DNA of 64,000 nucleotides from Aestuariibacter sp. A3R04 (lineage in GTDB: Bacteria > Pseudomonadota > Gammaproteobacteria > Enterobacterales > Alteromonadaceae). The notes below the pieces were generated by a model that saw only the letters and a list, made by a program, of their open reading frames with translations, ran no database searches and had not been told where the DNA came from. How positions within the stretch are numbered: position 1 is the stretch's first letter; each line of letters starts with the position of its first letter. Both the position numbers and the translations under genes were made by a program. The stretch covers positions 712,326 through 776,325 of the forward strand of contig NZ_JAHKQR010000001.1 of assembly GCF_018860805.1 (NCBI RefSeq), given 5' to 3'. Positions 10,024-20,788 of the stretch are shown one piece after another.

Positions 10024-11493
10024 TTATAAGGTCAGACCAGGGTTAAGTGCGCCTGGCAATGTAACTTTGTTGAGCTCCACCGACGCAACCGGGTACGCGC
10101 AGTAGTCTGCCGCGTAGAAGGCACTGGCGCGGTGATTTCCACTCTCGCCCACGCCACCAAAAGGTGCCGCGCTACTGGCACCGGTGATGGGACGGTTCCA
10201 GTTGACAATTCCCGCGCGAATGCGTTGGTAGAAATAACGGTAATCTTCTTCACTGTCACCAAGGAAACCAGCTGAGAGGCCGTAACGGGTGTTGTTCGCT
10301 TCTTCAATCGCTGTATCAAAATCGCTGTAGCGAATGACTTTTAGCAGCGGGCCGAAATGCTCTTCATCGGGCAGTGACTCAAGCATACCCGTCACATCAA
10401 TGATCCCCGGAGTTGCAAAGCCTTTACTGGTATCGGGTTGTGTTAGCTCGAGTAGTACTTTACCACCCAGTGCAATCAGTTCAGCCTGTGCCTTTACCAT
10501 CATATTTGCCGCGTTGGCGGATATCATGGCTCCCATAAATGGTTGTTCTTCAGCGTCGTATTCACCCACTTTGATGTTTTTTGTTACCTCTATCAAACGC
10601 GTGAGGATTTTGTCTCCCTCTGCGCCGGCGGGAAGGAATAAACGACGTGAACACGTGCACCGCTGTCCCGATGTAACAAAAGCCGATTGTACAATGTCGT
10701 GAACAGCGGCGTCGGTGTCAGCAACATCTTTAACGATTAGCGGGTTGTTTCCGCCCATTTCGAGGGCCAGTATTTTGCCTGGATGACCTGCAAATTGTTC
10801 GTGTAATATTTTTCCGGTACGAGAGCTGCCGGTGAAAAATAGTCCATCAATGCCAGGGTGTGATGCCAGTGCTTTACCTGTGTCTACTTCGCCCTGAACA
10901 AGGTTGAGTACACCCGCTGGCAAACCGGCTTTTTCCCATAATTGAACCATGAATTCAGCAACCATTGGGGTAAGATCGCTGGGTTTAAACACTATCGTAT
11001 TTCCTGCCATCAGAGCCGGAACAATATGACCGTTTGGCAAGTGCCCGGGAAAATTATAAGGCCCAAATACAGCCACTACGCCATGGGGTTTATGACGGAT
11101 AAACGCTTGTCCAACGGGCATCGGGTTTTCGACCGTACCGGTACGCTCGTGATAGGCCTTTTCAGAAATGCCGATTTTACCTATCATTGCACCCACTTCA
11201 GTGGCCGTTTCCCACTCGGGTTTTCCGGTTTCTTTGGCGATAATTTTTGTCAGTGCCGGTTTGTTTTCAGTCAGTAATTCGCCGTAGGCTTTTATAATTG
11301 CAAGACGCGCGTCAAATGTTTGCGCTGCCCAGGCAGGTGCAGCCTGACGAGCGGCGTGAATGGCTTTATCTACCTGAGCTTCCGAAGCGGAAAGTCCTTC
11401 CCAAATGATTTGATTTTTCGCAGGGTCGGTCGATTGAATAGTGTGCCCTTGTCCGGCGACCCACTCACCATTAATAAAGTGTGTAGTTTGCAT
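10024..11493 (-). CDS. astD: N-succinylglutamate 5-semialdehyde dehydrogenase
   Basis: AstD, the fourth step of the arginine succinyltransferase pathway: succinylglutamate semialdehyde plus NAD+ to N-succinylglutamate. An aldehyde dehydrogenase of 489 aa, the normal length. The catalytic Cys is in [10 protein letters not shown] and the general-base Glu in [10 protein letters not shown]. The Rossmann phosphate-binding stretch reads [10 protein letters not shown]. The start [12 protein letters not shown] is typical of AstD. It follows astA by 15 bases and precedes the DUF1338 gene, clearly in one transcript. astB and astE are not in the window, so the pathway must be completed elsewhere. Confidence 0.95.
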   Translation of the reverse strand: MQTTHFINGEWVAGQGHTIQSTDPAKNQIIWEGLSASEAQVDKAIHAARQAAPAWAAQTFDARLAIIKAYGELLTENKPALTKIIAKETGKPEWETATEVGAMIGKIGISEKAYHERTGTVENPMPVGQAFIRHKPHGVVAVFGPYNFPGHLPNGHIVPALMAGNTIVFKPSDLTPMVAEFMVQLWEKAGLPAGVLNLVQGEVDTGKALASHPGIDGLFFTGSSRTGKILHEQFAGHPGKILALEMGGNNPLIVKDVADTDAAVHDIVQSAFVTSGQRCTCSRRLFLPAGAEGDKILTRLIEVTKNIKVGEYDAEEQPFMGAMISANAANMMVKAQAELIALGGKVLLELTQPDTSKGFATPGIIDVTGMLESLPDEEHFGPLLKVIRYSDFDTAIEEANNTRYGLSAGFLGDSEEDYRYFYQRIRAGIVNWNRPITGASSAAPFGGVGESGNHRASAFYAADYCAYPVASVELNKVTLPGALNPGLTL

Positions 11494-11508
11494 GAATTAA
11501 TCCTGTGG

Positions 11509-12546
11509 TTAGTCGCGATAGTGAACAGGCGCAAAGCGCACCATGTCACCTTCTTTTACGTTCAGCGCAGTGGCCGCATGGTGGGAAATGGCGGCGATCT
11601 GTCTCTCTTCACTGACGGCTAAATCGGTGGCAACCGCTCTGAAGTCTTTCACTGAAGTATTGATAATGTAATTGGTTTGCCCATTCTGAGCGGCGCTTTG
11701 ATCGTCGATAACAACAGGTAGTTTTCTGCTGAGTTGCGCCGTTCGAATGTGACTGAGGTTTGCCTCAACTGTCGGGCCGGCGTCAAAAATGTCAACATAC
11801 CCTCTGAAACCGAATCCCTCTTCTTCAAGCAGTTGTAATGCAGGCCTGGTTTTATTGTGAACCTGACCAATTACAGCCTGGGCTTCTTTACTAAGCAGGT
11901 TTACGTAAATCGGGTATTTGGGCATGAGCTCTGCAATAAAGCGTTTATTGCCTATACCGGTGAGGTAATCAGCAGTTGGGAAGTCCAGCGAAAAGAAATG
12001 TTCTTCCAGCCAAGCCCAAAAGGGAGATTTTCCCTGCTCATCACTGACGCCACGCATTTCTGCGATAATGGTTTCAGAAAAGCGCTCTCGGTGTTCCATC
12101 ATAAACAGAAAGCGTACTTTAGACAGAAAACGCCCGTTAATGCCGCCGCGAGCCTGCTCTCTGAGAAAGAGTGTGCATATTTCTGTCACACCCGTGTAGT
12201 CGTTGCAGACCGAAAGAATATCCACCGTATTGTGGATGTTTAATTCCCTTGAAGCATGTACCACCTTTCCCACGTGATAGTGATAAAACGCGTCATCGAG
12301 ACCAACAGCTGCCTCTATGCCGGTTGTGCCAACTACTGTATTAGTGCTGGTGTCTTCCAACACAAAAAGGTAAGACTGGTTGCCCGGTGAGTTTACCGAT
12401 GATGAGAAGGCCACTTCCGCACGGCTGATTTTTTTCTGAAGTAACGCTTCGTTCACCGGCAACGACGTAAAGCCGATGCCGGATTCAACGGCAATGGTAT
12501 GCAGTGCCGCGTAATCGTTACTTGAGATTGGGCGAATAATATACAT
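11509..12546 (-). CDS. astA: Arginine N-succinyltransferase
   Basis: AstA transfers a succinyl group from succinyl-CoA to the alpha-amino group of arginine, committing it to degradation. 345 aa, normal for the family. The N terminus MYIIRPISSNDYAAL and the internal NIHNTVDILSVCNDY and EHFFSLDF stretches are typical of AstA. The GNAT-like fold is expected in the N-terminal part. It lies 25 bases after argD/astC and 15 before astD. Confident assignment. Confidence 0.95.
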   Translation of the reverse strand: MYIIRPISSNDYAALHTIAVESGIGFTSLPVNEALLQKKISRAEVAFSSSVNSPGNQSYLFVLEDTSTNTVVGTTGIEAAVGLDDAFYHYHVGKVVHASRELNIHNTVDILSVCNDYTGVTEICTLFLREQARGGINGRFLSKVRFLFMMEHRERFSETIIAEMRGVSDEQGKSPFWAWLEEHFFSLDFPTADYLTGIGNKRFIAELMPKYPIYVNLLSKEAQAVIGQVHNKTRPALQLLEEEGFGFRGYVDIFDAGPTVEANLSHIRTAQLSRKLPVVIDDQSAAQNGQTNYIINTSVKDFRAVATDLAVSEERQIAAISHHAATALNVKEGDMVRFAPVHYRD

Positions 12547-12571
12547 AAACGCTTACTCTGTTAAAGACCGG

Positions 12572-13960
<1,389 letters not shown>

Positions 13961-14077
13961 GATGCAACCCTGAAGCACATTCTAATTGTTAATAACGTGA
14001 GAGATTAGGGTTATAGGAGTTGGGTGAGGGAGGTGCGGATATTCACCAGTGTGAATGAATATCCACAAAAATTAATC

Positions 14078-15301
14078 TTATTTTGTGTTTTCAGTAAGCG
14101 GTAACTGGAAAATATCCAGCATTTTGAGGACATCACGCTCTGATCGGGTGAGTCCTGTGCGGCTCAGAGCCTCTGGTGTTTCCTCTTTGTTGATAAATTT
14201 ACTGGCATGCAGCATGCGAATAGCGCAATAGGCCCTTGTCCCTGAGAGCAGCGTCGTAAGTGGGTGGGAAGGGGATGTTCGCGCCTGTATTTCGATAACT
14301 GGCAGTGTAAGCCTTAAGCGTTTGAACTGCATAGCGGTTAGTAACTGTTCGGTTAATCTGGTTGAGTATGCATCCTGTACAGCAATCAAATAGTTGGCAG
14401 ATGGGTGTATCTGGCCCAGTGCGCTGTGTAATTCGATGTCCCGTTCCGCTTCTGCTTCTTGTAACATTTCTATGCGTTGCTGTTCGAAGAACTTGAAGTA
14501 CAGTCGGATAATGGCGCAGCGTCCAAGTTGGGAAAACAAGCCAACAGCGAAGGCTTCATGAGGCAATTGACCATGGGTTTCTGCCAGCGCGCGCATACAC
14601 AATCCCGTGCCCTGCGCATATTGAATTAAACGATGTTTGATTTCTGGAAATGGATCGGTAATTTTGGGCACCGCCCGTTTAAAAATCATCGACGGGATAA
14701 GCAACCTAAGGTTGTCAATGCCCAAAAAACTCAGTGCTGTTCTCAGGGTTTCTACAGGGATTATTTTTCCGCGGGCATCTTTTCGGCGAAATTTTGGTGT
14801 ATTCACTACCGCCATAAGATCTTCATATAGCCAGGGCAATGCAGCAGCGAGTGGTTCAATTCGGGAAATAGACGTGGCTCTTACTGACAGTGTATCGAGC
14901 AAGGGAGCAACGCTTTCGTTCAGGTTCACAGCCTGGGTAAGAACAGAAAGTGTATCTTCAGATTGTCGTTGTATTTCACCGAACAGGCGTTGGTGAAGCA
15001 GGGCACTGACCTGCTCCAGGTAAGACGCCGCAGTTTCAGCTTCAATCTGCTTAGTTTTTATGGCGTTTTTTTCCACCTGAAGTAACAATCGCCGGGCATT
15101 ATTTTGTTCTGATTCATAAAATGACACCTCTCCAGGACTACGCCGTCCCATCATCTTTGCTACCCTGTCGCTTGAGATCAACAAATTGTTGAACCGTTCA
15201 TCAACAGATGGGAGTTGGGGAGTGGTTTCTTTTACCAACGTGTTGCTCCGGCTTTTAAGAGGTCGTTCCAGGCGCTTATCTGCAATTGAGTCTGACAACA
15301 T
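14078..15301 (-). CDS. HDOD domain protein
   Basis: 407-aa cytoplasmic protein. A polar, partly helical N-terminal section (about 1-120) precedes an HDOD-like domain at about 125-300, recognisable from the helix pattern (AALPWLYEDLMAVVNTPKF, ALSFLGIDNLRLLIPSM, GTGLCMRALAE, AFAVGLFSQLGRCAI). HDOD proteins are HD-like but lack the HD metal pair and usually act as signalling scaffolds, often with cyclic-di-GMP or two-component systems. There is no attached receiver or GGDEF domain. It is monocistronic, with a gap of 115 bases to pabA. The function is not predictable beyond a likely regulatory role. Confidence 0.65.
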   Translation of the reverse strand: MLSDSIADKRLERPLKSRSNTLVKETTPQLPSVDERFNNLLISSDRVAKMMGRRSPGEVSFYESEQNNARRLLLQVEKNAIKTKQIEAETAASYLEQVSALLHQRLFGEIQRQSEDTLSVLTQAVNLNESVAPLLDTLSVRATSISRIEPLAAALPWLYEDLMAVVNTPKFRRKDARGKIIPVETLRTALSFLGIDNLRLLIPSMIFKRAVPKITDPFPEIKHRLIQYAQGTGLCMRALAETHGQLPHEAFAVGLFSQLGRCAIIRLYFKFFEQQRIEMLQEAEAERDIELHSALGQIHPSANYLIAVQDAYSTRLTEQLLTAMQFKRLRLTLPVIEIQARTSPSHPLTTLLSGTRAYCAIRMLHASKFINKEETPEALSRTGLTRSERDVLKMLDIFQLPLTENTK

Positions 15302-15416
15302 GTCATCCCACCGTGTTTTGATAATATTACTTTGTTATCGGCAGATCTCTAAAAAATATTGATAAATTACTTACCGCTTACACATTACAGGTGCGAGTTT
15401 TTACCGGGAGAAGGGC

Positions 15417-16010
15417 TCAACAGAGTAATGCTTCTGAAAGTGTCAGAAACCGTTTTAAAACCCGATGGCCGTGTTCGGTAAGCAGAGATTCTGGATGAAA
15501 CTGCACGCCCCACACGGGCAGGGTGACGTGTCTGAGCGCCATGATTTCACGTTCGCCATGAGAATTTTCACACCACGCATCGACACAAAGTGTCGCGGGA
15601 AGCGACTGTGCCTCTACAACCAAAGAGTGATAGCGGGTAACAGAAAAACCTTGAGGCAAGGCAGAAAACAAACCTCTATTAGTATGGTACAGAGGAGATG
15701 TTTTTCCGTGCCTAATTTCACTGGCTGTGATGACTCTACCCCCAAATACCTGGCCGATGGACTGGTGACCGAGACAAACACCGAGCATGGGAATGCGACC
15801 GGCAAAATGCTCAATGGCATCAAGGGTGATGCCTGCGTCGTCAGGTGTGCAAGGGCCTGGTGAAAACACCAGGCGTTTTGGAGACATTGCCTCGATATCC
15901 GCTAGGGTGAGTGCGTCGTTTCTCACCACATGGACTCGCTGACCCAGTTCTTCAAAATAACGGGCCAAATTGTGAGTAAAAGAATCGAAGTTATCAATTA
16001 ATAACAACAC
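15417..16010 (-). CDS. pabA: Anthranilate/aminodeoxychorismate synthase glutaminase
   Basis: Class-I glutamine amidotransferase of 197 aa that supplies ammonia to a chorismate-using partner (PabB for folate, or TrpE). The nucleophile is the Cys in GVCLGHQ and the His/Glu pair is in FHPES. The N terminus LLLIDNFDSFTHNLARYF is typical. TrpG and PabA cannot be separated confidently by eye; no trpE or pabB is next to it, which favours the PabA reading. The start is GTG without a clear ribosome site, 24 bases after trpS, so it probably depends on that transcript. Confidence 0.85.
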   Translation of the reverse strand: MLLLIDNFDSFTHNLARYFEELGQRVHVVRNDALTLADIEAMSPKRLVFSPGPCTPDDAGITLDAIEHFAGRIPMLGVCLGHQSIGQVFGGRVITASEIRHGKTSPLYHTNRGLFSALPQGFSVTRYHSLVVEAQSLPATLCVDAWCENSHGEREIMALRHVTLPVWGVQFHPESLLTEHGHRVLKRFLTLSEALLC

Positions 16011-16034
16011 AGCGTGTTACGTCAAGCCCCGCTA

Positions 16035-17045
16035 TTAACGAGGGCGAGGTATAAAGCCGAGTGTATCGTGCACCTTGTCCAGTGTGACGGCGGCGCGCTC
16101 AGACGCTTTTTGCGCACCTTGTTTCATCACTTTGTCCAGGTAAGCACGGTCTTCACGTATTGCTTTAAATCGGGCTTGTACCGGCTCAAGAAGACTGACC
16201 ACAGCATCGGCCACGTCGCCTTTGAGATGACCGTACATTTTGTCTTCATACTCCGGGACCAAGGCATCAATATTCCGTCCAGTAGACAGAGAAAGTAAGG
16301 TTAAAAGGTTAGATACGCCGGGTTTTTCCTCGGGATTGAAGTAAATGCGTGCCTGCTCGTCTGAATCGGTTACAGCGCGTTTAATTTTCTTAGCCAGTTT
16401 TTTGGGATCTTCCAGTAACCCAATAAAGTTATTCGCGTTGTCATCTGATTTAGACATTTTTTTCGATGGATCCTGAAGGCTCATGATGCGGGCACCAAAT
16501 TCAGGAATATAAGGCTCAGGTACGGTAAACATGTCACCGTACAGGTTATTCATTCTGGTTGCCACATCGCGGGACAATTCGAGGTGTTGTTTTTGATCGT
16601 CACCCACAGGCACCTGATTTGCCTGATAGAGTAAGATGTCTGCAGCCATCAACGCAGGGTAGGTGAAAAGCCCTGCATTGATATTACTGACGTTTTTGGC
16701 CGACTTATCTTTAAACTGCGTCATTCTATTTAATTCACCCATTTGGGTATAGCAATTGAGGATCCAGGCCAATTGCGCGTGCTCGGGGACGTGAGACTGA
16801 ACGAATAAAGTGCTGCGTTCAGGGTCAATGCCACAGGCAAGATAGAGCGCCAAACCATCAAGACAGGCTTCGCGAAGTGCAGTCGGTTCTTGTCTTACTG
16901 TAATGGCGTGAAGATCGACCAACATATAAAGGCAGTCATAATCATCTTGCATGGCAACCCATTGCTTGAGTGCACCCATATAATTACCTATGGTGAGTTG
17001 TCCTGATGGCTGACAGCCACTAAGTACGATCGGTTTCTTGCTCAT
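16035..17045 (-). CDS. trpS: Tryptophanyl-tRNA synthetase
   Basis: Class-I aminoacyl-tRNA synthetase of 336 aa charging tRNA-Trp. The HIGH-type motif is TIGNY after QPSGQ (residues about 12-22) and the KMSKS loop reads KKMSKSDDN (about 194-202). The length equals that of typical bacterial TrpS. It lies 30 bases after rpe. In E. coli the order is rpe-gph-trpS; the phosphoglycolate phosphatase gene is absent here. Confidence 0.97.
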   Translation of the reverse strand: MSKKPIVLSGCQPSGQLTIGNYMGALKQWVAMQDDYDCLYMLVDLHAITVRQEPTALREACLDGLALYLACGIDPERSTLFVQSHVPEHAQLAWILNCYTQMGELNRMTQFKDKSAKNVSNINAGLFTYPALMAADILLYQANQVPVGDDQKQHLELSRDVATRMNNLYGDMFTVPEPYIPEFGARIMSLQDPSKKMSKSDDNANNFIGLLEDPKKLAKKIKRAVTDSDEQARIYFNPEEKPGVSNLLTLLSLSTGRNIDALVPEYEDKMYGHLKGDVADAVVSLLEPVQARFKAIREDRAYLDKVMKQGAQKASERAAVTLDKVHDTLGFIPRPR

Positions 17046-17075
17046 TACATTTTACCTGTGTGAAAATCTTAAAAT

Positions 17076-17756
17076 TTATGCTTGCTCGCGGGCTAAGCGC
17101 AATGCTTCCCGCATTGAATCTATCACCTGTTTGTAATCCGGCGCGTTGAAAATTGCCGAGCCGGCTACGAACATATCAGCCCCTGCTTGTGCAATGGCTC
17201 GAATGTTATCGACTTTTACCCCGCCGTCAATTTCAATTCTGATATTTCTGCCGCTTTCCTCTACCCGTTGTTTCACCGCTCTTACCTTATCTAGCGTTGA
17301 AGGAATAAATGACTGGCCGCCGAAACCAGGATTCACCGACATGATCAAAATGTGATGGAGTTTGTCCATGACGTGGTCGAGGTAGTGCAGTGGTGTGGCA
17401 GGATTGAACACCAGACCTGGCTGGCAATCATTGTCAATAATTAACTGCAAAGAGCGGTCTATATGCGCGGATGCCTCAGGGTGAAAACTGATATAACTTG
17501 CGCCGGCATCTGCAAATTGCTGAATGAGATCGTCAACGGGGGACACCATAAGGTGTACATCGATGGGCGCTGTTACGCCATGCTCCCTGAGTGCCTTACA
17601 AATCATAGGGCCAAAAGACAAATTAGGGACATAGTGATTATCCATGACATCGAAGTGCACCACGTCTGCGCCTGCCGCAAGTACATTATCAACGTCTTCA
17701 CCCAAACGCGCGAAGTTCGCGGAAAGAATAGAAGGGGCGATTAAATAGTCGTTCAT
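17076..17756 (-). CDS. rpe: Ribulose-phosphate 3-epimerase
   Basis: TIM-barrel enzyme of the pentose phosphate pathway interconverting ribulose-5-phosphate and xylulose-5-phosphate; 226 aa. Metal and catalytic residues sit in [12 protein letters not shown] (Asp and His), [14 protein letters not shown] and the second catalytic Asp in IDGGV. Two ATGs lie two codons apart; AAAGG is 8 bases before the second and only 2 before the first, so I start at the second. Upstream is the intergenic region shared with the divergent porin gene. Confidence 0.97.
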   Translation of the reverse strand: MNDYLIAPSILSANFARLGEDVDNVLAAGADVVHFDVMDNHYVPNLSFGPMICKALREHGVTAPIDVHLMVSPVDDLIQQFADAGASYISFHPEASAHIDRSLQLIIDNDCQPGLVFNPATPLHYLDHVMDKLHHILIMSVNPGFGGQSFIPSTLDKVRAVKQRVEESGRNIRIEIDGGVKVDNIRAIAQAGADMFVAGSAIFNAPDYKQVIDSMREALRLAREQA

Positions 17757-17821
17757 TATCATTACCTTTATCTATGGCGACAAGACGATGCGGATAATAC
17801 CCCGTGCTAAGTCATTTGTCT

Positions 17822-17883
17822 TGCACCGGGATTGCACCAATTGTGTGATTGCGTACCAAGTTGGTGCGATCCATGTTGGTGCC
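17822..17883 (+). promoter_or_regulatory. Cluster of NtrC-like half-sites
   Basis: Four copies of the NtrC half-site occur in about 60 bp: TGCACC at 17822-17827 and 17833-17838, then GGTGC at 17863-17867 and 17879-17883. The best dyad is GTACC-N5-GGTGC at 17853-17867, close to the consensus TGCACC-N5-GGTGCA. They lie 105-165 bp upstream of a sigma-54-type promoter, the usual distance for an enhancer. Inferred from motif and position only. Confidence 0.5.
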
Positions 17884-17984
17884 TTCGCCAATAAACTGGC
17901 CTGAAAATTATTACTGATGAATAAAAATCTATTTTATTCAGTTAGTTATTCCTGATTTCTTAATGTTCAAAAAAAATGGTCATG

Positions 17985-18001
17985 TGGGCATCACTTTTGC
18001 G
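17985..18001 (+). promoter_or_regulatory. Sigma-54-type promoter of the TorF porin gene
   Basis: GGGCAT at 17986-17991 and TTTGC ending at 18000 give a GG-N10-GC arrangement (17987-17988 and 17999-18000), the invariant -24/-12 spacing of sigma-54 promoters. The inner T-T-G-C matches consensus; two bases of the -24 box do not. A start near 18012 leaves an A-rich leader of about 80 nt before the porin ATG. The rest of the 334-bp gap is AT-rich without other clear signals. Confidence 0.5.
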
Positions 18002-18090
18002 TTAAGTCAAAGAGATAGAAAAACCTAATAAAAACAATAAAAACACAAATCGCATAAAACCTAGATATATTAAAAATTATCGGAGAACAC

Positions 18091-18834
18091 ATGAAAACTC
18101 GTATCCAAAAAACTTTGCTGGCTGTTGCCGTTTCTTCAGCTACTCTGTTAGCTTCAGCGCCTTCTTTTGCAGAGCTCAGTGCCAATGTGAGTGTTACCAA
18201 CAACTACATTTGGCGTGGTTTGACTCAAACAACTAATGACGCGGCGGTTCAAGGCGGTATCGACTACGCACACGAAAGTGGTTTTTACGCAGGTACGTGG
18301 GCGTCGAACGTGAACTATGGTGCCGATGACGTTTATTCTTATGAGCACGACCTTTATTTCGGTTTTTCTGGTGAGGCGGGTGATTTCACTTATGACGTAG
18401 GTTACTTGTACTATAACTACGATGACGAGGCTGATTTCGATTTCGGTGAAGTATACGGTAGCATTGGTTACGGTGGCTTTAGCGCGACTTTATCACTGCT
18501 GGCAAACACAGAGCACGACGAAACAATGGCTGTTGATGATGGTACCATCGAGCGTGATTACGGTTTCGGTTCGGCGTCTTATATTTCCTTAGATTACGCA
18601 ATGCCAGTTGCGTCTGGCGCTGAGTTGGGTTTGCACGTAGGTTATCACCAAGGGGATTTTGCTGAAGATTTTAACGGCGTACCAGATGGTTATGCAGACT
18701 GGGCGATCTCTATTGCCAAAGACGGTTTCAGCTTTGCAGTAACGGGTACTGACCTGGACGACACTGGTGCGGACGCCTATGACAATGATTCTGTGAAGTT
18801 TGTTGTTGCTTACGGAATGGACTTCGAACTGTAA
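18091..18834 (+). CDS. TorF family putative outer-membrane porin
   Basis: 247-aa exported protein with a clear Sec signal (1-27, ending APSFA) and a mature part rich in Tyr, Asp and Gly with alternating beta-strand character, ending in FEL as outer-membrane barrels often do. The motif NNYIWRGLTQT right after the signal is the hallmark of the TorF/TIGR02001 group. The ATG has GGAG 6 bases upstream. Genes of this family often sit beside glnK-amtB; that partner is absent here, but the upstream sigma-54/NtrC-like signals fit a nitrogen-linked role. The transported substrate is unknown. A strong terminator follows. Confidence 0.85.
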   Translation: MKTRIQKTLLAVAVSSATLLASAPSFAELSANVSVTNNYIWRGLTQTTNDAAVQGGIDYAHESGFYAGTWASNVNYGADDVYSYEHDLYFGFSGEAGDFTYDVGYLYYNYDDEADFDFGEVYGSIGYGGFSATLSLLANTEHDETMAVDDGTIERDYGFGSASYISLDYAMPVASGAELGLHVGYHQGDFAEDFNGVPDGYADWAISIAKDGFSFAVTGTDLDDTGADAYDNDSVKFVVAYGMDFEL

Positions 18835-18865
18835 CAGCGCAGCAAAGAGTATAATGTTGAAGGTC

Positions 18866-18898
18866 AAAGCCGGGGCATTTATTGCTTCGGCTTTTTTT
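18866..18898 (+). terminator. Intrinsic terminator after the TorF porin
   Basis: Stem AAAGCCG (18866-18872) with CGGCTTT, extended inward by GGGCA/TGCTT with G-T pairs around a TTTAT loop, followed by a run of seven T. It lies 30 bases after the porin stop and ends a monocistronic unit. Confidence 0.88.
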
Positions 18899-18973
18899 AT
18901 TGCAAAACAAAATGGCAGTACTGCTAGGTTATCGCTCGCTTGAAGGAGGGAATTTGTTTCTTTTTGTAACCTT

Positions 18974-19013
18974 AAGCGTTAACGCTTGTTCACGTGATTT
19001 AAAGCGTTATACT
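18974..19013 (+). promoter_or_regulatory. Promoter with overlapping 14-bp palindrome
   Basis: The perfect palindrome AAGCGTTAACGCTT (18974-18987) overlaps the first bases of a -35 box TTGTTC (18986-18991), which is 16 bp from a -10 box TATACT (19008-19013). The half-sequence AAGCGTTA recurs at 19002-19009 just before the -10. The arrangement looks like an operator for a dimeric repressor controlling the two small genes downstream. Confidence 0.45.
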
Positions 19014-19043
19014 ATGATTAATAAATAACCTTGGTAATAGCTT

Positions 19044-19382
19044 ATGGGCAGCACAAGAAGTACGAATTCACGGGATTTTCTCTGCAAGAAAACCACAATG
19101 CTGTTTTTTTTCGTGGCGACTTTTTTGTTTCTGGGCCAGGAATTTGTGGGTACTCAGGCTATGGCTGTCTGTGAATATGAGCCTGCGAGCACGAGTGATT
19201 ACAACCAAGCGTTACCCGCCGCTCAGATGATGAGTCATTGTAGCGCGGCAGTGGTGAGTGAAGTGAGTTGGCTTGAATGGTTTTCTGGCAAATCGCCGTC
19301 CTATCAGTTTCATTTTTTTGATTTACTCGAATTGCTGTACGGCAAACCGGATAGCGTCAGCTCAATATTTAAATACCGTTAG
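19044..19382 (+). CDS. Small exported protein of unknown function
   Basis: 112-aa ORF that I do not recognise. From the internal ATG at 19098 it would start MLFFFVATFLFLGQEF, a convincing signal peptide or membrane anchor with possible cleavage after TQAMA. Either start is possible; neither has a strong ribosome site. The mature part of about 70 residues is acidic to neutral, has two cysteines (VCEYEP and SHCSA) and is rich in Ser, Phe and Tyr. The promoter-operator region lies directly upstream and a DUF2970 gene begins 14 bases downstream, so the two are probably cotranscribed. Confidence 0.55.
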   Translation: MGSTRSTNSRDFLCKKTTMLFFFVATFLFLGQEFVGTQAMAVCEYEPASTSDYNQALPAAQMMSHCSAAVVSEVSWLEWFSGKSPSYQFHFFDLLELLYGKPDSVSSIFKYR

Positions 19383-19396
19383 AAAAAGGCGTCGCC

Positions 19397-19612
19397 ATGA
19401 TTCGTCTCAGTGTTATAGAGCACAAGTCATCTCCAGGTTTATGGTCGATGATGCTTAGCGTGTTGGCCAGTGCCTTTGGCGTGCAAAGTCACAGTAATTA
19501 TGAGCGAGATTTCAATCATGGAAAAGTGGCAAGTTATGTCGTCATGGGGGTGGTATTTGTTGCGTTGCTCGTTATAACCCTTGCTTTAATCGTCAAGCTT
19601 ATTCTCGCCTGA
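19397..19612 (+). CDS. DUF2970 family small membrane protein
   Basis: 71-aa protein. The first part contains SVLASAFGVQSHSNYERDF, the conserved DUF2970 region; the second half is a single transmembrane helix (about 46-70) ending KLILA. Members are common in Gammaproteobacteria and have no assigned function. The start has AAGGCG 5 bases upstream. It converges on dam with 33 bases between the stops. Confidence 0.75.
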   Translation: MIRLSVIEHKSSPGLWSMMLSVLASAFGVQSHSNYERDFNHGKVASYVVMGVVFVALLVITLALIVKLILA

Positions 19613-19645
19613 GTCATACCCGTCAATACCTGCCGCAATCAAGCG

Positions 19646-20515
19646 CTATTTTGCTGTGCGCGTCTTTCTTCTTTTTGGCGGCGGTAGGTCTGGATTGGGC
19701 GGAAAGAACGCCAGTAATTCCTCAACCGGCTGGCGTTTTGCCCCGTTTCTGCTAATTGAACGCTTCACCGTTAACGCCGACATTTCCGCTATCTCATATA
19801 GCGAACGAGTAAGCGCAAGGTCGTGATTAGAAATCAAAACCGGGATCCCTCTCACCGCTGACGCGCGAATGGCCAAAGAGGCCAGCTTGTGTTGTGCGTC
19901 TATACCAAAATGCTTTGCTGCATAGCTCGTAAATGCAGCAGTTTGGCTGATGGGCGCGTAGGGCGGGTCACAGTAAATTACGTTGCCTCTTCTGGCTCTA
20001 CTGAAAACTTTTTCAAAGGGCAAACACGTAAATACGGCCTTTTGGGATTTTTCCGCAAACACCAGCATTTCTTCGTGGGGGAAATAAGGTTGTTTATACC
20101 GGCCAAAAGGCACGTTAAATCGTCCGGTCAAACTATAGCGGCACAGCCCATTGTATCCATGGCGGTTTAAATAGAGAAATAAGATCGCACGGTAATATTC
20201 ATCCGTGGTTTGGTTAAACTCTTCTCTCAATGCGTAGTATGTAGCCTCGTCATTGTGTGTAGGAGTGAAAAAACGAGAGGCATCGTGGATAACCGCATCG
20301 GGCTGGGCTTTAAGAAAGTTGTACAAATTGATGAGATCAGGGTTGATATCATTCAGCAAATAACGTTTAAAGTCGGTATTCAAGAAAACAGAGCCGGCGC
20401 CTACGAAGGGCTCAATGAGCCTGTTACCCTGTGGGAGCTTGGCATTGATATTTTCTACCAGACTATACTTGCCTCCGGCCCACTTCAAAAATGCCCGGTT
20501 TTTTTTCTGCTTCAT
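19646..20515 (-). CDS. dam: DNA adenine methyltransferase (GATC)
   Basis: D12-class N6-adenine methyltransferase of 289 aa (E. coli Dam 278), which marks GATC for mismatch repair and replication control. The AdoMet motif is IEPFVGAGSVF (residues about 34-44) preceded by FLKWAGGKYSL, and the catalytic motif is CDPPY at about 181-185. The target-recognition region between them resembles Dam. The tail ends in a basic stretch (PKRRKTRTAK) that is longer than usual. It is downstream of damX and yaiI on the same strand but after a gap of 273 bases, so it may have its own promoter. Confidence 0.95.
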   Translation of the reverse strand: MKQKKNRAFLKWAGGKYSLVENINAKLPQGNRLIEPFVGAGSVFLNTDFKRYLLNDINPDLINLYNFLKAQPDAVIHDASRFFTPTHNDEATYYALREEFNQTTDEYYRAILFLYLNRHGYNGLCRYSLTGRFNVPFGRYKQPYFPHEEMLVFAEKSQKAVFTCLPFEKVFSRARRGNVIYCDPPYAPISQTAAFTSYAAKHFGIDAQHKLASLAIRASAVRGIPVLISNHDLALTRSLYEIAEMSALTVKRSISRNGAKRQPVEELLAFFPPNPDLPPPKRRKTRTAK

Positions 20516-20788
20516 GCTCTTTGAATAATACCTGCGCGCACCACGTCATTAACGTGAAAAGGATGTTATTAGTAGATTTTCCCAGGCCCGTTGGAATTCA
20601 ACCGACGAACAGAACCAATACAGTGTTATGTCCTACTCGGAAAATCGCAGGGGCTTTATACAATGCCGAGATAAAATCCTATGAGGGACAACACTGACAA
20701 TTGTATCTGTCATCGTTGGTAGCCACAACCTGCAATCGCTCGCGCGATGTGCATTGTGACAAAAATTGCACAATTCCCGTTCGGGTTC

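Noticed and set aside
14037..14064. Imperfect inverted repeat GGATATTCAC ... GTGAATGAATATCC after the HDOD gene
   Set aside because: The arms match only with a 4-base duplication, there is no T run, and the ARG-box resemblance is weaker than at 13947. Kept only as a remark.
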